A stretch of 64,000 bases of DNA from Aliikangiella coralliicola. Its GTDB lineage: Bacteria; Pseudomonadota; Gammaproteobacteria; Enterobacterales; Kangiellaceae. This document shows positions 54,907 to 64,000 of this stretch, piece after piece. Position 1 is the stretch's first letter. The number at the start of each line of letters is the position of its first letter. A model generated the notes under the pieces. That model worked only from the letters and a program-made list of their open reading frames with translations, did no database searches and was not told the origin of the DNA. The stretch lies in contig NZ_ML660165.1 in assembly GCF_007004725.1 (NCBI RefSeq), forward strand, positions 124,001-188,000, written 5' to 3'. The translations under genes were made by a program, and so were the position numbers.

Positions 54907-56766
54907 ATGAAATCAATTTTAACTTTTATTATTTTAGTCGTTTCTAACGCGGTCGTCTCGAATTCAATAATGGCCAAAGAAAATAAAGACTGGCATACGC
55001 AGTCGAACTATCAGGCGATCATTTCGACCCATGTGCATCTGGACCTCGCGGTAGATTTTAAACAAAAACAACTCACCGGATATATTGAACATCATCTAAA
55101 AAAACTGGATGAAAGCGTTGATAAACTCCAGTTAGACACCAGAGCACTTGATATCCATAAAGTAGAATTGTTAATCGACAATCAATGGCAAGCGGGAAAA
55201 TTTCAACTTGCTGAACTTGATTCAATACGCGGAAATCAACTCACGATCCCATTAACGAAAAACACGGCCAAGGTAAGAGTTCATTATAATTCTCGTCCAG
55301 AGGCATCCGGCCTGCAATGGTTAACGCCAGAACAAACCGCCGGGAAAAAACATCCCTTTATGTTTAGTCAGTCACAAGCAATTCACGCTAGAAGTTGGAT
55401 GCCCATTCAAGATACACCGGCAATGCGAGTCACTTATTCTGCAACAATCAAGACAGAACCGACGCTAAGACCGGTGATGAGCGCAAATAATACACCTCAA
55501 AGAAACCAGCAAGGGGTCTACCAATTTGAAATGCCTCAAGCCATTCCTCCTTATTTGATTGCAATTGCTGCCGGTGATATTCATCACAAAAAAATGTCGA
55601 AACAAACGGCTATCTATTCGGAAACGGCCTATCTTGATTCTGCGGCGAGTGAATTTTCTGATACCCAGGCGATGATTGATGCAGCCGAAAAGCTATATGG
55701 CGAATACCGCTGGGATCAGTATGACCTGTTGATACTGCCACCTTCTTTTCCCTTTGGTGGAATGGAAAATCCGCGACTCTCTTTTATCACTCCAACGGTT
55801 ATTGCCGGAGACAAAAGCCTGGTTTCATTAATCGCCCATGAGTTGGCCCATTCCTGGTCAGGTAACCTGGTGACTAACGCGACGTGGCGAGATCTCTGGT
55901 TGAATGAGGGATTTACCAGTTATGTAGAAAATAGAATCATGGAAGTGATTTTTGGCAAAGACCGCGCAGTCATGGAGCAAGCGCTTGCAGCGCAAGATTT
56001 AATCGCGGAACTTGAAGAGCTTCCCAAAGGAGACTCTATTTTACACGTCGCGATCAAAGATAGAGATCCAGATGACGCATTTAGTGGTGTGCCTTATACC
56101 AAAGGACAACTGTTTTTAATGTTTTTAGAGCAGCGGTTCGGACGAGAAAAATTTGATCCTTTTGTGAGAAAATATTTCGACGATCACGCTTTTCAAAGCC
56201 TAGATACAGAAGGATTCGTTAAGTACTTAAAAACTAATTTACTAATACCTAATCCGGGAGTGGTTAGCGATACAGAGATCAATCGCTGGATATACGCGGC
56301 AGGCATGCCCGCTGAAACTCCCAAACCGACGTCAAATGCTTTTGTCAAAGTTCAACAACATATCGATCATTGGACCAAAAACAACTCATCTTTAGCTGAT
56401 ATTCCCACAGCTAACTGGACAATTCATGAATGGCTTTACTTTATCAATAATTTGCCCGCCGATATTTCTCTAACTCGTATGGCAGCTCTTGATAAAGCAT
56501 TTAACTTGACCAATTCAACCAACAATGAAGTTGCCCACGCTTGGTTACTGTTGAGTATTAAGCGTCAATATTCGAAGATTGAAAAAAGGTTGGAAGATTA
56601 TTTAATCTCAATCGGTCGGAGAAAATTAATTGTTCCGCTTTATAAAGAGTTAATAAAAAATAAACAATATTATCAATTTGTAAAAGGTGTTTATAAACAA
56701 GCTCGCCCTGGGTACCACCCATTAGCACAAGGTACTATCGACGCATTGTTCGAGGCGGCAAAATAA
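54907..56766 (+). CDS. M1 family aminopeptidase (leukotriene A4 hydrolase-like)
   Basis: A 619-residue secreted zinc aminopeptidase. It has a signal peptide (to about residue 23), an N-terminal beta-saddle and a catalytic domain with GGMENPRLSF (exopeptidase motif) and HELAHSWSGNLVTN...NEGFTSYVE (HExxH-18-E). The C-terminal helical bundle is of the LTA4H type (RPGYHPLAQGTIDALF). It releases N-terminal residues from peptides, probably in the periplasm. Confidence 0.93.
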   Translation: MKSILTFIILVVSNAVVSNSIMAKENKDWHTQSNYQAIISTHVHLDLAVDFKQKQLTGYIEHHLKKLDESVDKLQLDTRALDIHKVELLIDNQWQAGKFQLAELDSIRGNQLTIPLTKNTAKVRVHYNSRPEASGLQWLTPEQTAGKKHPFMFSQSQAIHARSWMPIQDTPAMRVTYSATIKTEPTLRPVMSANNTPQRNQQGVYQFEMPQAIPPYLIAIAAGDIHHKKMSKQTAIYSETAYLDSAASEFSDTQAMIDAAEKLYGEYRWDQYDLLILPPSFPFGGMENPRLSFITPTVIAGDKSLVSLIAHELAHSWSGNLVTNATWRDLWLNEGFTSYVENRIMEVIFGKDRAVMEQALAAQDLIAELEELPKGDSILHVAIKDRDPDDAFSGVPYTKGQLFLMFLEQRFGREKFDPFVRKYFDDHAFQSLDTEGFVKYLKTNLLIPNPGVVSDTEINRWIYAAGMPAETPKPTSNAFVKVQQHIDHWTKNNSSLADIPTANWTIHEWLYFINNLPADISLTRMAALDKAFNLTNSTNNEVAHAWLLLSIKRQYSKIEKRLEDYLISIGRRKLIVPLYKELIKNKQYYQFVKGVYKQARPGYHPLAQGTIDALFEAAK

Positions 56767-56773
56767 AATAAAT

Positions 56774-56822
56774 GGCGAATAGTATTTGTATATTGTAGTA
56801 ATTAGATACTCTACTATTCGCC
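56774..56822. terminator. Hairpin after the aminopeptidase gene
   Basis: ggcgaatagta (56774-56784) pairs perfectly with tactattcgcc (56812-56822) across a 27-base loop, 7 bases after the stop, between convergent genes. There is no T run after the stem, so it may be a weak terminator or an mRNA end-protecting hairpin. Confidence 0.5.
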
Positions 56823-56912
56823 GCAATCCTCGTCTAAAAATTAGCTAGCCTGAGCCCAAACATCAAATTTAAAATAGCTAACCCCATTATTTTTCGGCGG
56901 TGGCGGTCACCA

Positions 56913-57272
56913 TTAAAAACTGGCTCCGTCAATGGTTTTTATCTGTAATCTTTCCAGACTAACCCGTTCAATACAACCAAGATTCACACGATATCGGCCG
57001 GGAACGTCAGACACTTCATGGAAGGGATAAATACCACAATGCTTGCAAAAATAATGATTAACTGCGTGATCGCCAAACTGGTAACACTGCAAGCTTTCCT
57101 GTCCCTGAATTAAACTAAAGTGTTCGTCAAAGTATTGCGCGGACATGGTCGCGCCTTTACGTCGACATATTGAGCAATTACATTGGCAGCCTTGTGTTAT
57201 TGGCTCACAACTAATTTGAAATTGAATCGCGCCACAATGGCAACCTCCCTGATAGCTTTTTAGTGAACTCAT
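56913..57272 (-). CDS. GFA (CENP-V) domain zinc protein
   Basis: A 119-residue GFA-family protein. The zinc ligands are visible as GGCHCGAI, CQCNCSICRRKG and YFCKHCGIYPFHEV. The family includes glutathione-dependent formaldehyde-activating enzyme, but most members have unknown roles. It lies 26 kb from frmA-fghA, so a shared pathway cannot be assumed. Confidence 0.85.
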   Translation of the reverse strand: MSSLKSYQGGCHCGAIQFQISCEPITQGCQCNCSICRRKGATMSAQYFDEHFSLIQGQESLQCYQFGDHAVNHYFCKHCGIYPFHEVSDVPGRYRVNLGCIERVSLERLQIKTIDGASF

Positions 57273-57428
57273 GATTTACGCCTCGTAACCGTTCTGAATT
57301 ACTGTGATCTAAAATTTGCTTTAATTGAATTTAATTAACCAGAATTCTGACAGAAAATTGACTAAGAGACTAAATTAAAGTTCAAGGCAGAAACGTAAAA
57401 CCAAATCAATACGTATGGCATAAAGAAA

Positions 57429-57887
57429 CTATTTTTTACTCTGTTGCCTGGATTGTTCATGGTATTGCCAAAGTACATTGATTATCTTCCATTCGCCCTG
57501 TTGGTTTTTAAAAAGATGCATATAGTCAATCCAGTCATCAGCCGTCAGTTTAATAGTTGCGACGCGCCCATCAATATCAAGAATTTTTATTTCTTTACGA
57601 GGATTTTCAGGAAATTTGTTACCATCTGCATTATAAGTTTCAGCAACCTTTAGCATTGTATCCCGGCTGGTCTCCATCACAAATTCAGTTCCGTCAGCAT
57701 TTTTCCAGTAGGTTCTTTTGGCAAGTTTTTTATCGAGTGCCTTACTCATTCTTTTGGGAGACGGTACATGCTGGGATTCAATATAGTCTAAAACAACCTT
57801 CTTTATTGCAACTGCATCACCTTGTTGGCCAGCATGGGAACCAACGGATAATAGCGACAAACTTAAAAACAGTATAACTCTAAGCAT
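57429..57887 (-). CDS. Secreted NTF2-like (lumazine-binding-like) protein
   Basis: A 152-residue protein with a signal peptide (MLRVILFLSLSLLSVGSHAG) and one NTF2-like domain of the Lumazine_bd_2 type (AIKKVVLDYIESQ, then RVATIKLTADDWIDYMHLFKNQQGEWKIINVLWQYH). The function is unknown; probably periplasmic. A longer frame begins at 57902, but the ATG at 57887 has GGGAG at ideal spacing. Confidence 0.78.
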   Translation of the reverse strand: MLRVILFLSLSLLSVGSHAGQQGDAVAIKKVVLDYIESQHVPSPKRMSKALDKKLAKRTYWKNADGTEFVMETSRDTMLKVAETYNADGNKFPENPRKEIKILDIDGRVATIKLTADDWIDYMHLFKNQQGEWKIINVLWQYHEQSRQQSKK

Positions 57888-58105
57888 TTTTCGAACTCCC
57901 AAAGTAGCTAAACTCTATGTGTTGTGTTGAAATATAGCGGGTGCTTATCAAATCCTGATAACTACCGTGCGCAAGCCGTAAGGCCTCTTCAGCACTTGTT
58001 TGAGCAATTCTACTATGGCGTGATTCTCCCATCTCATCACTTATCTCGTTAATTCAGCAACTGGTCGACACTTGTAAATTAATTTGACTAATTTTTAAAC
58101 AAATA

Positions 58106-60385
58106 GTGAAAAACTCCGCTATTTTTGAGAGAATACGCGCCCATTTTTCGACTAATCCCGTTGAAGCCGACAAAAAGTTAATGATTAAAGCCGAACAACA
58201 CCTGTTTTCATATCCAAAATACTGGGCAGAATGCTACGGTAGAGCGAAATTTTTGCCAATGTCTCGTGCTGAAATGGACGAGCTGGGCTGGGATAGTTGC
58301 GACATTATCATTGTCTCGGGCGATGCCTATGTCGATCATCCCAGCTTCGGCATGGCGGTAATTGGTAGATTTCTGGAATCTCAGGGCTTCCGAGTGGGCA
58401 TTATTTCTCAACCAGACTGGAACGATCCAGAGGCACTTAAGGTATTGGGTGAACCTAACCTGTTTTTTGGCATTACAGCCGGGAACATGGATTCGATGAT
58501 CAATCGCTACACTGCGGATAAAAAAATTCGTAATGATGACGCCTACACACCCCATGGCGATGCTGGAAAACGCCCTGACAGAGCCGTCATTGTTTATACC
58601 CAAAAATGCCGTGAAGCCTTTCCCAAAGTGCCCACGGTGATCGGTGGCATTGAAGCCAGTTTGCGTCGAATAGCCCAATATGATTACTGGAGCGATGAAG
58701 TTCGACGCTCAGTATTGTTAGATTCCGCTGCAGATATCCTGCTTTACGGCAATGCAGAGCGCGCGATGGCCGAAATAGCCCATCAAATTTCAATGGGCCG
58801 TGCTATTGAAGAGTTAACGGATATCCCTGGTACCGCCATAGTTCGCGATCATATTCCTGCAGGTTGGACAGAAGTTGACTCGACTCGTATTGACTGGCCC
58901 GGCAATCTGGCTGATATGCCAAACCCATTTGAGAAAAATCCATACGAATATGAAGATCCCAATTCTGACTCTTGTCAGAGCAAGCAATCAGAAAACAAAA
59001 ACTCAACTGAAATTCCCATAAGAGTCATTCCAATGCCACTTATGGGTAAAAAAGGATTAGACAAAAAAAATACTGTCATCCGTTTACCGTCATTTGAAAA
59101 AATTCGTGGAGACGCCGCGCTTTACGCCCACGCGTCGCGTATTTTACACTTAGAATCCAATCCCCATAATGCATTTGCGTTAGTTCAAAAACATGGCACT
59201 AAGGAAGTCTGGATTAATACACCGCCGATTCCACTTGAAACCGATGAAATCGATGGTGTTTTCGACCTGGAATATGAAAGAGTTCCTCATCCATCTTATG
59301 GCGATGCCAAAATTCCAGCTTATGAAATGATCCGCTTTTCGGTCAATATTATGCGCGGTTGTTTTGGTGGCTGTACATTTTGTTCAATCACCGAACATGA
59401 AGGTCGCGTTATTCAAAGTCGCTCGCAGGAATCTGTCATACGAGAAATTGAGGAAATGCGGGATAAGGTTCCAGGATTTACCGGTACGGTTTCAGACCTG
59501 GGTGGCCCGACTGCCAATATGTATCATTTGAACTGTAAAGATGACGAGATTCAAAAAAACTGTCGTAAGTTATCCTGCGTCTATCCGACCATTTGTAAAA
59601 ACCTCGTCACCGACCACCGGCAAACCACTGAGCTTTACCGCAAGGCGAGAGCAATTCCCGGCGTTAAACGAGTCGCTATTGCGTCTGGGTTAAGATATGA
59701 CCTGGCAGTAGAAGACCCCGAATACGTTAAGGAGCTTGTCACTCATCATGTGGGTGGGTATCTGAAGATTGCCCCAGAGCACAGTGAGCATAATACGCTA
59801 TCAAAAATGATGAAACCGGGAATGGACACTTACGACAAATTTAAAGAAATGTTCGATCGGTTCTCAAAAGAAGCTGGAAAAGAACAATACCTGATCCCTT
59901 ATTTTATCGCCGCTCACCCAGGTTGTGACGACAACGATATGTTAAACCTCGCCTTATGGCTGAAGAAAAATAAATTTCGCGTCGATCAAGTGCAAACCTT
60001 TTATCCGTCGCCAATGTCTCTGGCAACAGCCATGTACCACTCAGGGAAAAACCCGCTGAAAAAAGTGACTTACAAAAGCGAAAGTGTTGACTCAGTCAGA
60101 GATTTGAACAAACGCAGACTGCAAAAAGCTTTTCTTCGTTATCATGATGCCAAGAGCTGGCCGTTACTGCGTCAGGCGCTGAAAGATCTTAATCGTGCAG
60201 AACTAATTGGAGAAGGCCCAAACCAGTTAATCCCTGCGACAGATCCAAATTACAAAAGCTATGGCGGCAACAAAAATACCGCGAAACATTTGACTCAACG
60301 AAAGAAAAATTCAGATAAAAAGCGTCAATCGAAATCGATGACAGGTCGAAAAAAACCGGTGGCCAGGCGTCGTCATTCAAAGTAG
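58106..60385 (+). CDS. ygiQ: YgiQ family radical SAM protein
   Basis: A 759-residue protein of the YgiQ family. An N-terminal B12-binding-like domain ([25 protein letters not shown]) is followed by the radical SAM cluster [19 protein letters not shown] (CX3CX2C), long conserved blocks ([25 protein letters not shown]) and a basic, low-complexity tail. The reaction is unknown. The start is GTG with a weak ribosome site. Confidence 0.92.
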   Translation: MKNSAIFERIRAHFSTNPVEADKKLMIKAEQHLFSYPKYWAECYGRAKFLPMSRAEMDELGWDSCDIIIVSGDAYVDHPSFGMAVIGRFLESQGFRVGIISQPDWNDPEALKVLGEPNLFFGITAGNMDSMINRYTADKKIRNDDAYTPHGDAGKRPDRAVIVYTQKCREAFPKVPTVIGGIEASLRRIAQYDYWSDEVRRSVLLDSAADILLYGNAERAMAEIAHQISMGRAIEELTDIPGTAIVRDHIPAGWTEVDSTRIDWPGNLADMPNPFEKNPYEYEDPNSDSCQSKQSENKNSTEIPIRVIPMPLMGKKGLDKKNTVIRLPSFEKIRGDAALYAHASRILHLESNPHNAFALVQKHGTKEVWINTPPIPLETDEIDGVFDLEYERVPHPSYGDAKIPAYEMIRFSVNIMRGCFGGCTFCSITEHEGRVIQSRSQESVIREIEEMRDKVPGFTGTVSDLGGPTANMYHLNCKDDEIQKNCRKLSCVYPTICKNLVTDHRQTTELYRKARAIPGVKRVAIASGLRYDLAVEDPEYVKELVTHHVGGYLKIAPEHSEHNTLSKMMKPGMDTYDKFKEMFDRFSKEAGKEQYLIPYFIAAHPGCDDNDMLNLALWLKKNKFRVDQVQTFYPSPMSLATAMYHSGKNPLKKVTYKSESVDSVRDLNKRRLQKAFLRYHDAKSWPLLRQALKDLNRAELIGEGPNQLIPATDPNYKSYGGNKNTAKHLTQRKKNSDKKRQSKSMTGRKKPVARRRHSK

Positions 60386-60431
60386 TAATCTGATAAAATT
60401 AAATCACTAATCAAAAACAATAGGATGTTTA

Positions 60432-61472
60432 ATGAACGAATTAACCATACTCGCACCTGACGACTGGCATTTACATTTCCGAGACGGAGATATCCTCAAA
60501 GAAACGGTCCCGGCGACCGCTCGTTGTTTTAAGCGAGCCATCGTCATGCCAAACCTGGTGCCGCCGGTGGTTAATGCGCAAATGGCCGCAGACTACGAAA
60601 GCCGGATTATCGCAGCTATTCCAAACGGCCTCGAATTTACGCCGTTAATGACGATATACCTCACCAATGATACCAGCCCTCAAGATATTATTGACGCAAA
60701 GGCTGCCGGGATTGTGGCAGCAAAACTTTATCCTGCCGGTGCGACCACAAACTCAGACGCAGCGGTCAGTCAGTTAGACGCTTTATTCCCGGTTTTTGAA
60801 ACCATGAGTGAACATAATATGTTGCTGCTGGTCCATGGGGAAGTTACCGATCACTTTGTCGATATTTTCGACCGAGAAAAAGTATTTATCGATCAAAAAT
60901 TATCGGTTATTGCAGAAAAATTCCCACAACTTAAAATTGTTTTCGAACATATTACAACCAAGGAAGCTGCGGAGTTTGTGACTGATGCATCAGAGAAAAT
61001 TGCTGCAACCATTACCCCTCAGCACTTGCTATTAAACCGCAACGATCTCTTAGTCGGCGGCATTCGTCCTCACAACTACTGCTTACCAGTGCTAAAAAGA
61101 AATATCCACCAAGAAGCTTTACGCAGTGTCGTCGCTTCAGGTTCAAATAAGTTCTTTCTGGGAAGCGATTCTGCACCACATGAAAAACACATGAAAGAAT
61201 CCAGTTGTGGCTGTGCAGGCTGCTACAGTGCCTGGAGTGCATTAGAGCTTTATACTCACGTTTTCGAGGAATTAGGCGCGCTGGATAAACTCGAAGCTTT
61301 CGCGAGTAAAAATGGTCCAGATTTTTATAACCTGCCCAGAAACACTTCTCGCGTTACTCTAGTGAAAAAAGATTGGCAAATCCCGCAAGAAATTATTTTG
61401 CCAAATGGCAATCCCATTGTTCCATTCTTTGCTGGAGAAACAATTAGCTGGAAGATAAAAAGCGATAATTAA
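60432..61472 (+). CDS. pyrC: Dihydroorotase
   Basis: A 346-residue homodimeric PyrC-type dihydroorotase of pyrimidine synthesis. Zinc ligands are in [10 protein letters not shown] (HxH), the carboxylated Lys in [12 protein letters not shown], His in LLVHGEV and VFEHITT, and the catalytic Asp in GSDSAPH. It is 46 bases after ygiQ, possibly co-transcribed. A 13-bp repeat spans its last codons and stop. Confidence 0.95.
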   Translation: MNELTILAPDDWHLHFRDGDILKETVPATARCFKRAIVMPNLVPPVVNAQMAADYESRIIAAIPNGLEFTPLMTIYLTNDTSPQDIIDAKAAGIVAAKLYPAGATTNSDAAVSQLDALFPVFETMSEHNMLLLVHGEVTDHFVDIFDREKVFIDQKLSVIAEKFPQLKIVFEHITTKEAAEFVTDASEKIAATITPQHLLLNRNDLLVGGIRPHNYCLPVLKRNIHQEALRSVVASGSNKFFLGSDSAPHEKHMKESSCGCAGCYSAWSALELYTHVFEELGALDKLEAFASKNGPDFYNLPRNTSRVTLVKKDWQIPQEIILPNGNPIVPFFAGETISWKIKSDN

Positions 61473-61483
61473 AAGCGACTACA
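61458..61483. repeat. 13-bp duplication across the pyrC stop codon
   Basis: aaaagcgataatt (61458-61470) is followed directly by aaaagcgactaca (61471-61483). The first unit carries the last Lys-Ser-Asp-Asn codons and the T of the TAA stop. Confidence 0.65.
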
Positions 61484-61522
61484 AAAACCGGAAAAATGAA
61501 TCAAGTATAGACTATCCTGAAT

Positions 61523-61582
61523 GCACCAGTTGGATAGCTTGCAGAGCGTCCAGCTGGTTAAATTTGTCCAGCTGGCTAGCTT
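61523..61582. repeat. Three tandem repeats (about 18-25 bp) after the TPR-GGDEF stop
   Basis: The core ccagctgg occurs at 61550 and 61568 and as ccagttgg at 61526, followed in two copies by a[tc]agctt. On the minus strand the array starts 4 bases after the TAA of the TPR-GGDEF gene. A weak 6-bp hairpin (ctatcc/ggatag) lies at its far end. Confidence 0.75.
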
Positions 61583-61586
61583 AAAA

Positions 61587-63461
61587 TTATCGACTCACGC
61601 AGTTCCTGCCATTATTCTTCGCACGATAAAGCGCCTGATCAACCCTCGAATAAATCGTTTCCGGCTCACTCTCAAGATCTTCTATTGACGCAATACCAAT
61701 ACTGGCAGTGACGTTTATTATTTCTCCAGATTCACTGATGACCGGCGTTTCGCTGATGCGTTGGATAATTCGATTGGCGATAGACATCTCAAGTTTCTTA
61801 CTGGTTCTAGTTAACAGTAGCATGTATTCATCACCGCCAATTCGTGCAAAAACGTCTCCATCTCTAAGAACTGAACGCCCGGCATCAGCAACCATCTTTA
61901 AGGCCCTGTCTCCATCCTGATGACCATAGTTGTCATTGATCGGCTTTAAATCATCTACATCGATTAGCATTAGTGAATGATGAACTTGTTTTGTGGTCGA
62001 GCTTGATAATAACTGAGAAATTGATGCAAATATAAAACGACGATTAGACAATCCTGTTAATTCGTCGGTGACTGACAAAGCTTTAAATCGCCTCGACACT
62101 CGAAGTTGCCAGAAAGCAACCACAAGAATAATTGAAATTAGCAGAATTGAACCGTACAGCCACAAACTTTGATTTTCAATTTTGCGCAATTGATTTTTTA
62201 ACTTTAACCCTTGCACCTGATTTTTATTTTCCAGGTTCTCTAACTCCAATTGCTCTCGCTCTAATTGCAAGGTTAACTTAAGGGTCTCTAATCTAACTGA
62301 AGTATTTTCTTGTTGAATATCAATATAACGCAGGTAGTAACTATCAATTAACTGGTAAGCTAATTCAAAATCACCTTTCATTGCTGCAACCTGGGCGGCA
62401 ATTTTATCGACTTCCAACACCCAGGTTGTTCCATTCAACTTCGGGATTTTCAGATATATATTTTTTGCTGCAGTAATCGAAGCATCGGCCGCGGCAAAGT
62501 CTCCCAACTTCGCCTGACAAAGCGCACTATTTTTATACAGTTCTGCATTATAGTCTTCAAAGTCCGTCAGTTTTAGCGCTTTCAAAATGATAGGTAACGC
62601 AGTTGTGCAATCGCCTTTATCGGAGTACGTCATTCCCACCCCATAGTGATAAAAAAACTGAGAAAATTTTGAATCAAGTGCTTTTACCGCTTGCTTGTAT
62701 CGACCATACCACTTGATGGCTTTTGTCCAGTCTTTAGCATAACGATATGTTGTCGCTATACCATATGTACTTTCTCCTACATAAAAAGGGTACTCTAAGT
62801 CGATAAAAACCTGCCGAGCCTTTTGATAATGTCTGATACTTTCTTCAGGCTTATCGACATACGAATAAAGCGTTCCGTAAATATCTTCAGCGAGTCCAAT
62901 TAACAGGGAGTAGTTCCGTTCTGATGCTTGAACATATCCTTCTTGAAGCTTGTTAAATGCACTCTCGTATTTCTCAGCCAACGTTAGCGTGTAAGCTATT
63001 TCAATCATTGCATATGCATAAATATATTTATTATTTAGCTTTATCGCTAAATCAGCCGCCAGGTTTAGTACTTCAATCGACTTCTCATATTCACCTTTTC
63101 GGTGTTTAACCACCCCGTAATATACCAAAACCAGGGCGTGTGTCTCCGCCAACGATTTTTCGTTACTTAACCGAAAAGCCTGCTCAACAAACATTTCAAA
63201 CTCAGCAAATTGATAGGAATAATGACTGGCTTCAGCTCTCCTTAGCAACCACAAAACTTGCAAGTTTTCGTTAGACTGAATCAAATCTTTATCCATGTTT
63301 TTTAGACGAGCGTCAGTCGCTATCGGATCTCGCAACACTTGCTCCGTCATCGATTTCAATTCTGTAATTAATTTTTTATCAGAGTCGGCAAAACTAGTTT
63401 CGTACTTCAATAAAACGCAAACAACAATAATCAAAAACTTATTAAGCTGCAGATATTTCAC
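61587..63461 (-). CDS. Diguanylate cyclase with periplasmic TPR sensor
   Basis: A 624-residue protein. A signal peptide (to about residue 25) is followed by about nine TPR-like helical hairpins (40-400), a coiled coil (405-445), one membrane helix (450-467) and a GGDEF domain. The active site is GGDEY with an intact RxxD inhibitory site (RDGD) five residues upstream. It should make c-di-GMP in response to a periplasmic signal. The GTG start overlaps its own AAGGAG site (zero spacing); the CTG at codon 4 would have ideal spacing, so the true start is uncertain. Confidence 0.88.
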   Translation of the reverse strand: MKYLQLNKFLIIVVCVLLKYETSFADSDKKLITELKSMTEQVLRDPIATDARLKNMDKDLIQSNENLQVLWLLRRAEASHYSYQFAEFEMFVEQAFRLSNEKSLAETHALVLVYYGVVKHRKGEYEKSIEVLNLAADLAIKLNNKYIYAYAMIEIAYTLTLAEKYESAFNKLQEGYVQASERNYSLLIGLAEDIYGTLYSYVDKPEESIRHYQKARQVFIDLEYPFYVGESTYGIATTYRYAKDWTKAIKWYGRYKQAVKALDSKFSQFFYHYGVGMTYSDKGDCTTALPIILKALKLTDFEDYNAELYKNSALCQAKLGDFAAADASITAAKNIYLKIPKLNGTTWVLEVDKIAAQVAAMKGDFELAYQLIDSYYLRYIDIQQENTSVRLETLKLTLQLEREQLELENLENKNQVQGLKLKNQLRKIENQSLWLYGSILLISIILVVAFWQLRVSRRFKALSVTDELTGLSNRRFIFASISQLLSSSTTKQVHHSLMLIDVDDLKPINDNYGHQDGDRALKMVADAGRSVLRDGDVFARIGGDEYMLLLTRTSKKLEMSIANRIIQRISETPVISESGEIINVTASIGIASIEDLESEPETIYSRVDQALYRAKNNGRNCVSR

Positions 63462-63803
63462 TCCTTTGTACGCCTCAGGTTTGCTTATAGTTTGTTGCAG
63501 TAGATTGACTACATGGAAATTATCGTCCTACTTAAAATGGGTTTCCAAAGCCCCATATTTTTTGAGGTCTGGATTTCTGCACTTTAGAGCAAGCACTTTA
63601 CTTAGAATGGACTTAGTATTAAACATGACTATTGATTAAAAACTCGTCAAAACTAAGCATAAGTTAGATTTTGCCAGATTACAACTCAACATCACAAAGT
63701 GTTAGCCTTAACGATTATCATTCAAAATTCGTTAAGACTAATTTCTTTGCTCTAACTTTGATTAGATGAAAATTGAAACGATATTTATCTAAATAACTCT
63801 TAC
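63462..63803. promoter_or_regulatory. Gene-free region upstream of the TPR-GGDEF gene
   Basis: No gene is supported here. Short frames on the plus strand lack ribosome sites and overlap the GGDEF gene antisense. Two similar segments, tacttaaaatggg near 63529 and tacttagaatgga near 63599, are a loose duplication. The region should contain the promoter of the TPR-GGDEF gene. Confidence 0.35.
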
Positions 63804-63861
63804 AAAAATATCTGGCCATCTTATTTGATCGTTAAAATCGGATCATCAAAATCAGGCCAGA
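63804..63861 (-). terminator. Terminator of the partial membrane-protein gene
   Basis: tctggcc (63811-63817) pairs with ggccaga (63855-63861), with further pairing inside (ttgatc/gatcatcaa), and is followed on the minus strand by ATATTTTTG. It lies 18 bases after the stop of the partial gene. The loop contains a 14-bp tandem duplication (63827-63840 and 63841-63854). Confidence 0.65.
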
Positions 63862-63879
63862 TTTCGCTAACGAAAAAAC

Positions 63880-64000
63880 TTACGCAGTTGCTTTTGCTTT
63901 ATCATTCTCAACATTGCCAAAACCAAAATATCTTTCTAACAGTTTTGATGTCGGCCAATAAACCAACGCGGGCAAAACAACCATCAAAACTATCAAATAA
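63880..64000 (-). CDS. C-terminal end of a membrane protein, probably a transporter
   Basis: The last 39 codons of a gene entering from the right. The product ends YLIVLMVVLPALVYWPTSKL followed by LERYFGFGNVENDKAKATA: a hydrophobic helix and a short polar tail. The pattern recalls the final helix of TRAP-type large permeases or similar carriers, but the fragment is too short to name. A terminator follows. Confidence 0.6.
   Translation of the reverse strand, partial: YLIVLMVVLPALVYWPTSKLLERYFGFGNVENDKAKATA

Noticed and set aside
56913-57272. Assigning the GFA protein to the frmA-fghA formaldehyde pathway
   Set aside because: Most GFA-domain proteins have no proven role in formaldehyde metabolism, and the gene is 26 kb away from frmA-fghA.
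63295-63639. 114-residue plus-strand frame at the start of the TPR-GGDEF gene
   Set aside because: It is antisense to a well-supported gene, with no ribosome site or family resemblance.

Overview
The window is a 64 kb stretch of an AT-rich gammaproteobacterial chromosome. The best marker is the Pseudomonas-type housekeeping order aspS-yebC-ruvC-ruvA-ruvB-ybgC-tolQ-tolR-tolA-tolB-pal-cpoB-queE-queC, all on the minus strand. Placement near free-living marine groups such as Kangiella/Aliikangiella is only an inference from gene content (AidB-like dehydrogenase, DUF885 and M1 peptidase lipoproteins, many short-leader GTG/TTG starts). No rRNA, tRNA, CRISPR array, transposase or prophage gene was recognised.

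Layout. 1-8.8 kb: the first codons of ndk, a DUF805 membrane protein, a crotonase and a complete four-gene MksFEBG/Wadjet-type SMC plasmid-defence operon whose last gene overlaps the crotonase. 8.8-15.9 kb: queC, queE and the intact cpoB-pal-tolBARQ-ybgC envelope operon. 15.9-28.1 kb: a first block of unrelated genes (AidB-like dehydrogenase, acetyltransferase, a lipoprotein joining an S41 protease-like and a beta-lactamase-like domain, ybiT, a GntR/ABC transporter operon, a SEC-C protein, a lipoprotein). 28.1-29.2 kb: ruvB alone. 29.4-37.8 kb: a second block (glutathione-dependent formaldehyde detoxification frmA-fghA, AraC/GyrI regulator, hydrolase, acyltransferase, a second GntR/ABC operon, a secreted protein). 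37.9-42.2 kb: ruvA, ruvC, a palindromic MITE-like element, yebC and aspS. 42.4-64 kb: DUF1287 protein, an MCP-like/ODP di-iron sensor pair, DUF885 lipoprotein, rlmB, rnr, ptrB, two GGDEF cyclases, an AAC(3)-I-like acetyltransferase, M1 aminopeptidase, GFA protein, ygiQ, pyrC and the end of a membrane protein gene.

Two things go beyond gene content. First, the ancestral aspS-to-queC cluster is interrupted on both sides of ruvB. Second, many intergenic spaces carry degenerate tandem repeats of 13-20 bp, usually two to four units, and these repeatedly begin at or just after a stop codon (for example at 26312, 27584, 33470, 37781, 38600, 12085, 61582). They contain no genes and are not CRISPRs. 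They look like serial duplication of the 3' end of genes and are the least explained pattern in the window. All family calls are from motif recognition and memory; no database search was run.
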